The notes beneath the pieces are model-generated. The model ran no database searches, had not been told where the DNA came from, and saw only the letters and a list, made by a program, of their open reading frames with translations. DNA of 28,475 bases from a virus, in IMG/VR virus record IMGVR_UViG_3300034095_001493, positions 1-28,475 of that record; one strand, given 5' to 3'. This document shows, in pieces, positions 20,917-27,111 of this stretch (its first letter is position 1; each line of letters begins with the position of its first letter). The translations under genes were made by a program, and so were the position numbers.

Positions 20917-21678
20917 ATGAAATTTATAATCACAGAATCGCAAAAAAACAAAATGGTTAAGAAATATTTGAAGGAACAAGATAGTAGTTCTGATGGTGGA
21001 CTTAGTCTTGGTGACATTGGTAGACAAGCTATTGAATACGCTAAAAAATTAATTAGAGATAAAGATTCAGGTTCTTCATCATCATCAAATAATGGTAGTT
21101 CACATGATGGTGCGTCAAGTACCTCAAGTACTCCAAGTGGACCTGTTAGTATTGGTAATGTATCGGCTAAAGGTCAAGAACTATTGAATAATCCAAATTT
21201 TAAATCTAAACTTAGTGAAATATCAAGTGCGATTGGTATTGATGAGAATTCAATTATTAAGTTGATGCAACACGAATCAGGTTTAAATCCTTCGGTTAAA
21301 AATAGTATCGGATGTGTTGGTTTAATTCAATTTTGTCCAGATGGTAAGAATGGAACAACTAAAACAATAAGTGGTAAGAAATACTCATTAGAAGATATTA
21401 GAACTAATTTAGATACTCAGATGGAGGCCATAAAAGAATTTTGGATGGCGGGACATAAAAGTGGTAAAATTAAAACACCTACTGATTTGTACATATTCAA
21501 CTTTTGGCCTGTAGCCGCAGGTAAACCAAATGACTATGTATTACAAACAAATGGTATGTCCGCACAAACAGTTGCAAAAGCGAACCCTGTATTTAACAAA
21601 AAATTAGGTAAACCTGTTGACACACCATTAACTGTTGGTGATTTAAATCAGTACTACCGAACTACAGGAATGGTATAA
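20917..21678 (+). CDS. Leader-bearing lytic transglycosylase, candidate ejected virion enzyme
   Basis: 253 residues. Residues 1-20 (MKFIITESQKNKMVKKYLKE) are the shared leader ending L-K-E before Q21. A helix (32-48) and a Ser/Gly-rich linker (51-77) precede a lysozyme-fold domain from about 82: IIKLMQHESGLNPSVKNSIG with catalytic E120, then CVGLIQFCP, the counterpart of the GLMQIxP signature with Gln kept, and YIFNFWPVAAGKP in place of AYN. There is no signal peptide or membrane anchor, in contrast to the enzyme at 19905. The leader suggests loading into the head; T7 and other phages eject transglycosylases to breach the wall during DNA entry. That role is inference. Confidence 0.83.
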   Translation: MKFIITESQKNKMVKKYLKEQDSSSDGGLSLGDIGRQAIEYAKKLIRDKDSGSSSSSNNGSSHDGASSTSSTPSGPVSIGNVSAKGQELLNNPNFKSKLSEISSAIGIDENSIIKLMQHESGLNPSVKNSIGCVGLIQFCPDGKNGTTKTISGKKYSLEDIRTNLDTQMEAIKEFWMAGHKSGKIKTPTDLYIFNFWPVAAGKPNDYVLQTNGMSAQTVAKANPVFNKKLGKPVDTPLTVGDLNQYYRTTGMV

Positions 21679-21697
21679 ACATTAAAAAATATTAGTC

Positions 21698-21865
21698 ATG
21701 AAAGATAAAGAAATTGATTTTGTAATATTCGACCCAGCGGTGAGCCCAACTCAGGATTGGGAATTATATAAACGATTGTATATTGACCCATATCCTGAGA
21801 AACAAATAATCTCACATGACACAATTATTGAGTATTCATATATTAAAAAAACCCCTAAACAATAG
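21698..21865 (+). CDS. Small unknown protein (55 aa)
   Basis: Starts MKDKEIDFVIFDPAVSPTQD 19 nt after the transglycosylase stop and ends in the stem of the terminator. Acidic-to-neutral, with aromatic residues in WELYKRLYIDPYPEK. No family recognised. A clean start, matching codon use and close spacing to the upstream late gene support it; its short length limits confidence. Likely co-transcribed with the leader-bearing transglycosylase. Confidence 0.55.
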   Translation: MKDKEIDFVIFDPAVSPTQDWELYKRLYIDPYPEKQIISHDTIIEYSYIKKTPKQ

Positions 21866-21875
21866 GGGTTTTTTA
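21845..21875. terminator. Bidirectional terminator between convergent genes
   Basis: AAAAAAACCCCT, loop, AGGGGTTTTTT. The plus-strand stop codon (TAG, 21863-21865) lies within the hairpin. Confidence 0.85.
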
Positions 21876-21876
21876 T

Positions 21877-22116
21877 TTAAAAGTACCATTTTCCTGTGTG
21901 ACCGTTTACTTTAGTCATTCGAATAAAAGGTATTTTTTTCACTAACGACTTTGGCATTACCAAAGAATCGTATGATACCCATCCAACTGTTTTAAGGATT
22001 CTTTTGTCGCCAGCAACAAACATATGATTAACACCGTTATACGTAATAAAATCACCACTTTTTACTTCATAAGTAACTCTACCAATCTTAATCGTTTCTA
22101 CTGTTATTACCGCCAT
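21877..22116 (-). CDS. Small beta-rich unknown protein (79 aa)
   Basis: 79 residues, strand-rich: MAVITVETIKIGRVTYEVKS, then GDFITYNGVNHMFVAGDKRIL and SYDSLVMPKSLVKKIPFI. The pattern is that of a small barrel with a KSGDFI turn. No family or catalytic motif recognised. It is the last gene of the long minus-strand run and overlaps the preceding small gene by 29 nt; the terminator at 21845 lies immediately downstream. Confidence 0.6.
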   Translation of the reverse strand: MAVITVETIKIGRVTYEVKSGDFITYNGVNHMFVAGDKRILKTVGWVSYDSLVMPKSLVKKIPFIRMTKVNGHTGKWYF

Positions 22117-22246
22117 CTGTTTTATCTTTAATTGGTTGAAAAATAATTTGATACCCTTTGAATATATCTTTAATACTTTTCAGGTCTTTGGTAAAACCCT
22201 CAATTATTATAATCTGTTTATCTTTTGTGTTTACGATATATTTCAT
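22088..22246 (-). CDS. Small unknown protein (52 aa), overlapping both neighbours
   Basis: 52 residues: two strands (KYIVNTKDKQIIIIEGFTKD), a short helix and strand (SIKDIFKGYQIIFQP), then a polar tail. Start overlaps the upstream stop as ATGA and the 3' end overlaps the next gene by 29 nt, which is strong positional evidence in a tiled operon. A TATCTTTA sequence lies exactly 4 nt before the ATG, a near match to the host-type element, although it is inside the upstream coding region. Too short to assign. Confidence 0.5.
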   Translation of the reverse strand: MKYIVNTKDKQIIIIEGFTKDLKSIKDIFKGYQIIFQPIKDKTDGGNNSRND

Positions 22247-22416
22247 AGTCTAAAGATACAAATAATTATCATTTCACAAAGAAGTAAGACAAATAATTTA
22301 TCTCTTAACTTATAATTATTGTTACCCAAGTCAGGTTTTTTAACCACACTATGAACTAACAAACAATATGTTACTAACATAATTCCAATTCCAATACTAA
22401 ACATAATATCTTTCAT
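22243..22416 (-). CDS. Small two-helix membrane protein (57 aa)
   Basis: 57 residues: a hydrophobic segment at 5-22 (MFSIGIGIMLVTYCLLVH), a polar loop (KKPDLGNNNYKLRDK) and a second hydrophobic segment at 41-55 (FVLLLCEMIIICIF). Begins 11 nt after the stop of the gene at 22428 and shares ATGA with the next gene. No family recognised. The hydropathy and tight tiling support it. Confidence 0.5.
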   Translation of the reverse strand: MKDIMFSIGIGIMLVTYCLLVHSVVKKPDLGNNNYKLRDKLFVLLLCEMIIICIFRL

Positions 22417-22427
22417 TTTAAATTAAT

Positions 22428-22769
22428 TTATCGTCTTCTTTTATGTAATCCATGTCTAATTGATTCCTCAACTAAAACTACCACACCTGTTATAACTAAT
22501 GTTACACCAATTCTTTGTAAGTTATAAATCTGTGGTTGTGTCGGTTGTTGTTGATTATACATAACAGGATAAAGTTGGTTAGCGTATAGGTATGTTACAC
22601 CGCCCCCAATCATAAGAATTGAACCTGTAAAGGTCAAGTCCACGTCATTACCACAACCAAATCTCAAACCATAATAACCTAATGGTGAGAATTGTGCTCT
22701 ACTGAATGATGACATCAGTGTGAATAAGAACACTACCGTAATTTGTTTAATCCAAGTTTTCATAGTCAT
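22428..22769 (-). CDS. Exported or membrane protein with signal peptide
   Basis: 113 residues. The N-terminus (MTMKTWIKQITVVFLFTLMS) is a classic signal peptide with a likely cleavage after SSFSRA, residues 20-25. The mature part has Gly-rich hydrophobic segments at about 48-63 (GSILMIGGGVTYLYA) and 87-102 (GVTLVITGVVVLV), separated by a Gln/Pro-rich loop, and a basic tail (HGLHKRRR). ATGA overlap with the upstream gene. It may be inserted in the host envelope; no family recognised. Confidence 0.62.
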   Translation of the reverse strand: MTMKTWIKQITVVFLFTLMSSFSRAQFSPLGYYGLRFGCGNDVDLTFTGSILMIGGGVTYLYANQLYPVMYNQQQPTQPQIYNLQRIGVTLVITGVVVLVEESIRHGLHKRRR

Positions 22770-23302
22770 TTCAATTTAATTAGTACACTTAATCTATGGT
22801 ATTTTTTCCAACTGTTTCTAATAATATCAACTTTGAATTCTAACTCATTCATGGGGATAAATGTATCAATCACTTGTACACCCTCAATTCCTTCATTCAT
22901 CTTTTTTATTACTCGGTCAAATAAACCACTGTTCTTGTGGTATTCATAATAATCTTCGACAAATTTATTGTAAACGTCAACACTTATTTGTTTAACGGCA
23001 TTCTCACTAGCAATCTTAAAAAACGCTTCGGAATATAATGACCACCCTTTTAAACTATCTTTTGGGTATTTCTTAACTTCACGTTTACCACCTGTGATTG
23101 TGTTATAGATGTCATACTTTGACATATTAGAATTCTCATCCAAAATGAACAACTCAGGGTTATAATTAATTGATTTAATCTTATCAATTATTGTTCTCCC
23201 GTTACCACCCCATTTTAATCTTGGGGATGTTGCCTTTCTAACCCAACCATCACCAATAAATGAATTCTCAAACACAACACCACTTACCGCTCTTTTTTGC
23301 AT
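22766..23302 (-). CDS. PD-(D/E)XK nuclease-like protein (candidate)
   Basis: 178 residues. E12 sits in GVVFENSF, D64 in MSKYDIYNTITGG and E75-x-K77 in KREVKKY: the order E...D...ExK with strand-turn-strand spacing is that of PD-(D/E)XK endonucleases. The following helix (SLYSEAFFKIASENAVKQI) fits the fold's next element. No signal peptide. If true, it may be a recombination, repair or host-DNA-degrading enzyme. I base this on motif geometry only, with no family match that I can name, so other folds remain possible. Followed by ATGA-coupled signal-peptide gene. Confidence 0.5.
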   Translation of the reverse strand: MQKRAVSGVVFENSFIGDGWVRKATSPRLKWGGNGRTIIDKIKSINYNPELFILDENSNMSKYDIYNTITGGKREVKKYPKDSLKGWSLYSEAFFKIASENAVKQISVDVYNKFVEDYYEYHKNSGLFDRVIKKMNEGIEGVQVIDTFIPMNELEFKVDIIRNSWKKYHRLSVLIKLK

Positions 23303-23305
23303 ACC

Positions 23306-23611
23306 TTATTTGATATATAATGTTTTTAAATACTCAATGTCTTGGTCACTTATTAAATCATTAGACGCTTCATTCACCATTGATTGAAACTCAATACCAA
23401 CATTTTCCAAGGTCTCTCTTAATGTTGTATATCCAATACTTATACCTAAGAAAACAACGTTATCAAAATCTATTAATTCAACATCAACATCAATCTCATC
23501 ACCTAATTCATATACGTGCACTTGATGTACTACAGTCATTGTAATTGACCCATTATGTAATGTGATATCATTCTCGATATTCACCATTAATGTTTTACTT
23601 ACTATATTCAT
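23306..23611 (-). CDS. Unknown beta-rich protein (101 aa)
   Basis: 101 residues, strongly acidic and strand-rich: ITMTVVHQVHVYELGDEIDV, DVELIDFDNVVFLGIS, then helices (TLRETLENVGIEFQSM; DQDIEYLKTLYI). No family or motif recognised. It lies 3 nt before the nuclease-like gene and 5 nt after the small gene at 23617, so it is embedded in the operon. Codon use is like its neighbours. Confidence 0.6.
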   Translation of the reverse strand: MNIVSKTLMVNIENDITLHNGSITMTVVHQVHVYELGDEIDVDVELIDFDNVVFLGISIGYTTLRETLENVGIEFQSMVNEASNDLISDQDIEYLKTLYIK

Positions 23612-23616
23612 ATCTT

Positions 23617-23775
23617 TTATTTTAAAACCATGTATTTAACACCATCAACAATTTTAGTAACGTACTTACCACCATCTTTCTTCTCAACCTTTTTAGTTGA
23701 CTTAGCGGTTTTAGTGTTTTTCTCAGGTTCACCGTATTTCTCCTTTAACACTTCTCTCATTGAAAATCTTTCCAT
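23617..23775 (-). CDS. Small basic unknown protein (52 aa)
   Basis: 52 residues from the ATG at 23775; a TTG at 23805 is rejected because the TATATTTG promoter element lies between. Lys-rich middle (TKTAKSTKKVEKKDGGK) and a strand-like end (YVTKIVDGVKYMVLK), so it could bind nucleic acid. It starts a new transcript, driven by TATATTTG at 23793-23800 right after a terminator, and leads the run down to 21877. No family recognised. Confidence 0.58.
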   Translation of the reverse strand: MERFSMREVLKEKYGEPEKNTKTAKSTKKVEKKDGGKYVTKIVDGVKYMVLK

Positions 23776-23792
23776 AACTCTTATCGTTTTTA

Positions 23793-23800
23793 CAAATATA
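23793..23800 (-). promoter_or_regulatory. Bacteroidetes-type -7 element TATATTTG
   Basis: Lies directly after the terminator at 23802-23830 and 17 nt before the ATG at 23775, restarting transcription for the downstream operon. Confidence 0.55.
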
Positions 23801-23801
23801 A

Positions 23802-23830
23802 ACAAAAAACCCCAACTTTTACATTGGGGT
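23802..23830 (-). terminator. Minus-strand terminator after the ABC membrane-domain gene
   Basis: Minus strand: ACCCCAA, 8-nt loop, TTGGGGT, then a T run (plus-strand A run at 23804-23809). Confidence 0.78.
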
Positions 23831-23841
23831 GTTAATTTTTT

Positions 23842-24672
23842 TTAATTTATTCTGTTTAATACGTCTTTAATTCTTGTGAATGTTTCAACCCCAACAGGTA
23901 TTGACATTAAGGAAAATAAGAATTGATTAATGTACGCATACATTGCAATTGAATCCCCTTGAGATAAATTTGTGTTATTATGTGTAAACACGATTAATGC
24001 CAACACTAAAAAACTAACTCTTGTTCCAATCAATGAAACCCAATTTTTACCTTGTAATGTTGAACCATAAATCATTATCTTTCTTCGTCTGTTAAAGAAA
24101 GATTCAATCTTATCATCATCCCCTTCGGTAATTATACTTATTTTATCCTCGTAGTGTGTATGGTTAACACGAGTACTTTGTGATATTTTTTTATAAAAAT
24201 GGTACACAATAAATGATATTGGTATTACACAAGCCATTGACACAAAACCTGTCATTGGGTGTTCTAAAAATATAAAGATTAATGACCCCACCAATGTTAT
24301 TATCGCCATTATATAGTAATGAATATCATTCTCTAAAAAATTAATCAAATTATTGGTCAACTCAGTTCTGGCAATTTTTGTTGAATTATCGGAATCCTTT
24401 GAGTTTTTCAAAAATTTAAGAACAACACTATTATAAATTGTTGTATACACCTTAGTATCGTAAACCATTCTTCGGTAAATAAAGTAATTTTCAAATACCA
24501 TAATACCTAAGAAACAATATAACCAATTATAATCATTTTTTAACAGACCATCAATCATTTTACCCAACACAAAAGGCTCAAGTAAAAATAAAAGTTGTGC
24601 GATAAACATATACGTATAAATCAATAGTAACGGATACTTAAATTCTTTCGCTATTATGTAAATCTGTTTCAT
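23842..24672 (-). CDS. ABC exporter transmembrane domain without ATPase domain
   Basis: 276 residues. Hydrophobic helices at about 14-36, 49-64, 118-138, 142-160 and 217-262 fit the six-helix ABC_membrane (type IV exporter) domain, and the intracellular loop region KFLKNSKDSDNSTKIARTEL matches the coupling-helix area of such half-transporters. There is no Walker A or signature motif, and the protein ends where an exporter's nucleotide-binding domain would begin. It may interact with a host ATPase, act as a dominant inhibitor of a host exporter, or have another role. Separated by 3 nt from thyA and terminated at 23802. Family call from overall pattern, moderate certainty. Confidence 0.62.
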   Translation of the reverse strand: MKQIYIIAKEFKYPLLLIYTYMFIAQLLFLLEPFVLGKMIDGLLKNDYNWLYCFLGIMVFENYFIYRRMVYDTKVYTTIYNSVVLKFLKNSKDSDNSTKIARTELTNNLINFLENDIHYYIMAIITLVGSLIFIFLEHPMTGFVSMACVIPISFIVYHFYKKISQSTRVNHTHYEDKISIITEGDDDKIESFFNRRRKIMIYGSTLQGKNWVSLIGTRVSFLVLALIVFTHNNTNLSQGDSIAMYAYINQFLFSLMSIPVGVETFTRIKDVLNRIN

Positions 24673-24675
24673 TTT

Positions 24676-25890
24676 TTAATTTGATAATGGAGCTTTGATA
24701 GTTCCGTGTGATTGGTAATTCTTAATAACAAAATCAGTGATTAAACAACTATTTAAAAACTCATCAATCCCTTCATTAAAATTAACTTGATTAGATATTA
24801 CTAATGTCGGTAATTCAAATGGTGTTCTCGTTCTTGTCGGAATATTAAATTCATCACAAACTTTTGTGAATTCTTCATCACTCATTCCTTCCTGTATCTT
24901 AGACAAATCTAATTTGGGGTTTTCATAACACATACAAACTCTTTCATCAACTCGTAATTCTCTACCAATTTGTTCTTTTGCTTGTTCAATATGATTTGAA
25001 TATAGATGAGTATCACCCAAGTTTCCAATCAATTCATCAGGAACCATATTAACTGTTTTAGCAATGATTTCCAATAACAATCCATAAGATGCGATGTTAA
25101 ATGGTAAACCTAAAAATGTATCTACTGAACGTTGATTCCACATTAATGAGATTGCTCGTTTAGGGATATTAATAGAATCATAGTATTCCATAACATTTCC
25201 TATACCATCATAACATAATAACCCTTTGTATTTTTTTAAAAGATTATGCCTTTCTTTCTCACTCAACTCTCTTGTATAAACTTGAAATCCATAATGACAA
25301 GGTGGAAGTACCATTGAATCCAATTCTCCAACATTCCACGCATTAACCATTAATCGTCTTGAGTCTGGATTTGTTTTAAGGTCGTTGATTAAGATAGCGA
25401 TTTGGTCAATAACTGTTTGGTCCATTTCATCAAAGATTTTTTCATATGAACCATCCGTAGATAAATACATTTTCTTTTTAGTCCATCTTCTCCATTGCTT
25501 ACCATAAATTGGACCTAACTCACCCCACTTGTTAGCAAACTCATCATCTGTTTTTATTCTTTCAATAAACCATTCTTTATTTGGCACATCTTCATATCCG
25601 ATAAAATGGTTTGAATATTTTTTATACGCATCACCATCCCAAATATGACAATCATTATCAACCAGGAATTTAATGTTTGTATCACCACGAAGGAACCAAA
25701 TTAACTCTGTTGCTATGAGACGGAACGGCATTCGTTTTGTCGTGAGCAAAGGAAATCCGTCCTTCATATTATGACGAATGGTATAACCAAAGATAGATTT
25801 AGTTCCCGTACCTGTTCTATCTTTCTTTCCAACCCCATAATCTAATATGGTTTGAAGTAAATCTGTGTATTGTTTATCTAATGAGTTCAT
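24676..25890 (-). CDS. thyA: Thymidylate synthase ThyA with large insertions
   Basis: 404 residues against about 264 in E. coli. Core motifs are intact: RTGTGTKSIFG at the start, WGELGPIYGKQWR, SRRLMVNAWNVGELDSM, the nucleophile C198 in LPPCHYGFQVY, QRSVDTFLGLPFN, GDTHLYSNH and the end TIKAPLSN. It methylates dUMP to dTMP with methylene-tetrahydrofolate. Inserts of uncertain function lie near residues 90-120, 137-158, 208-248 and 318-365. Phage-borne ThyA secures dTMP for replication. No intron is visible, and the inserts keep the frame. It overlaps the 3' end of the upstream small gene by 17 nt. Confidence 0.96.
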   Translation of the reverse strand: MNSLDKQYTDLLQTILDYGVGKKDRTGTGTKSIFGYTIRHNMKDGFPLLTTKRMPFRLIATELIWFLRGDTNIKFLVDNDCHIWDGDAYKKYSNHFIGYEDVPNKEWFIERIKTDDEFANKWGELGPIYGKQWRRWTKKKMYLSTDGSYEKIFDEMDQTVIDQIAILINDLKTNPDSRRLMVNAWNVGELDSMVLPPCHYGFQVYTRELSEKERHNLLKKYKGLLCYDGIGNVMEYYDSINIPKRAISLMWNQRSVDTFLGLPFNIASYGLLLEIIAKTVNMVPDELIGNLGDTHLYSNHIEQAKEQIGRELRVDERVCMCYENPKLDLSKIQEGMSDEEFTKVCDEFNIPTRTRTPFELPTLVISNQVNFNEGIDEFLNSCLITDFVIKNYQSHGTIKAPLSN

Positions 25891-26071
25891 ATTTTTTATT
25901 TCTTAATTCGTCATATCTTTTGGAATCACTTGGTTCGTTATATCCCCAAGTAAGAACGTATTCAAGGGTTATTAATTCTTTGTATTCATCTGAGGTTAGA
26001 TTACCTTTTAAATCATTAACAATTTCATCATAGATATCATTAAACGTTCTTTCATTTTCAGGTATATTCAT
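25874..26071 (-). CDS. Small acidic helical protein (65 aa)
   Basis: 65 residues from the ATG at 26071; an in-frame GTG at 26080 is rejected. Sequence starts MNIPENERTFNDIYDEIVND and is helical and charged throughout (LTSDEYKELITLEYVL; SKRYDELRNKKYELIR). It overlaps thyA by 17 nt and the 27-codon ORF upstream by ATGA. No family recognised. Confidence 0.58.
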   Translation of the reverse strand: MNIPENERTFNDIYDEIVNDLKGNLTSDEYKELITLEYVLTWGYNEPSDSKRYDELRNKKYELIR

Positions 26072-26151
26072 AAATCCCACACACTTTTTCTTTTACGTTT
26101 AGGTAATTTATAATATAACCATAACGAAAACTTTAATATTAATTTCTTCAT
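26068..26151 (-). CDS. Tiny basic peptide (27 aa)
   Basis: Starts MKKLILKFSLWLYYKLPKRK and ends SVWDL: a short hydrophobic-aromatic helix followed by a strongly basic segment. Its ATG abuts the upstream stop at 26152 and its stop shares ATGA with the gene at 26071, closing what would otherwise be an 80-nt gap in a tiled operon. That positional fit is the main support; it is otherwise too short to judge. Confidence 0.4.
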   Translation of the reverse strand: MKKLILKFSLWLYYKLPKRKRKSVWDL

Positions 26152-26310
26152 TCATTTTAAATGTATGCAAACATGCCACCAAATAAACATAAATCTAACA
26201 CCCCAACTATGAATTTGAACACCTAAATCATAGTGTTTAAAACCAACGTGAAGTATGAAAACATCATTATGTTTTTCAACCTTTTTCGATTTAATTATCG
26301 CAACACTCAT
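26152..26310 (-). CDS. Small unknown protein (52 aa)
   Basis: 52 residues beginning MSVAIIKSKKVEKHNDVFIL and continuing with a strand pattern (HVGFKHYDLGVQIHSWGVRF) and a Trp/His-rich end (FIWWHVCIH). One base separates its start from the stop of the gene at 26312. The density of His and Trp is striking, but no motif is recognised. Likely real from the tiling. Confidence 0.5.
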   Translation of the reverse strand: MSVAIIKSKKVEKHNDVFILHVGFKHYDLGVQIHSWGVRFMFIWWHVCIHLK

Positions 26311-26311
26311 T

Positions 26312-26719
26312 TTAATGAATATAATAGTTGAAGTAGTAATTTACTTTACCCATCGGGAATGAATCTTCAACCTCAGCAAAGATATAAAATCTAACTTTAT
26401 AAACATTCAGGTCAACCATTTTATGTAGTACCGCACGATATAATTTAATTGATTCGAACGCACCATTCAAATACGATTCACCATGTTGTGTCGTTTTAAT
26501 TTGGTCCTGAAATGGTAATGAATATCTGTCAGACTTAACACTAGCATTAACCCCCATTTTAGATAAAACCCCAATCATATCCTTCTCAATCTTCTTCTCA
26601 AGATTAATCATAGTTTCCTCATACTTTTCAGGAGTTCGGTCAGACTTGTTTCCTTTTTCACCCCACTTATCCATATAGAACAACAATTGGTTGCTCATAT
26701 CAGGTATGTTTCTTTTCAT
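26312..26719 (-). CDS. Unknown protein (135 aa)
   Basis: 135 residues. Helical N-terminal part (PEKYEETMINLEKKIEKDMI) and a C-terminal part with alternating strands (LNVYKVRFYIFAEVED; GKVNYYFNYYIH). No family, membrane segment or catalytic motif recognised. An internal ATG at residue 8 (MSNQLLFYMDKW) is a possible alternative start. Eight nt separate it from the DUF2452 gene, so it belongs to the same transcript. Confidence 0.6.
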   Translation of the reverse strand: MKRNIPDMSNQLLFYMDKWGEKGNKSDRTPEKYEETMINLEKKIEKDMIGVLSKMGVNASVKSDRYSLPFQDQIKTTQHGESYLNGAFESIKLYRAVLHKMVDLNVYKVRFYIFAEVEDSFPMGKVNYYFNYYIH

Positions 26720-26727
26720 ATTTCAAA

Positions 26728-27111
26728 TTATTTAATTTCTAACCATCTACCATCTGACTGTAAGACATACTTCCCAATGAATCCAAATTTATTACCCCAC
26801 TCATCAGGTGTGATAATTGAAAGGAATTCTTTATCACCATCAATATAAAGATAATAATGATAACCGACAACAGGTATGAAGTTATATTTTGATTTATAAA
26901 CCCGTTCATTTACCTGAATCTCATTCATTAATTTTTCATATTCAGATTTAATTTCTTCAAACTTCGTAACATAATGATGTTTTAAGTTTTGAGTTTTATC
27001 TAACTTAAATAATTCAATATTATCAGGTTCAAATGATTGTGAACCAATTTCAGTCGGATATGTTTTTAGACTTCTATCAGGAACATAACTATCAGGTAAC
27101 TTTTCTCCCAT
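26728..27111 (-). CDS. DUF2452 family protein
   Basis: 127 residues. The C-terminal half carries the family signature: NFIPVVGYHYYLYIDGDKEF, then SIITPDEWG and FIGKYVLQSDGRWLEI, matching the HLY...YFSMLSPEEWG...FLGxYRL pattern of DUF2452 (human C1orf50 type). The middle is a helix (KFEEIKSEYEKLMNEI). No enzymatic role is established for the family. Its ATG overlaps the sirtuin's stop codon by one base (TAATG), indicating coupled translation and perhaps a joint function. Confidence 0.75.
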   Translation of the reverse strand: MGEKLPDSYVPDRSLKTYPTEIGSQSFEPDNIELFKLDKTQNLKHHYVTKFEEIKSEYEKLMNEIQVNERVYKSKYNFIPVVGYHYYLYIDGDKEFLSIITPDEWGNKFGFIGKYVLQSDGRWLEIK

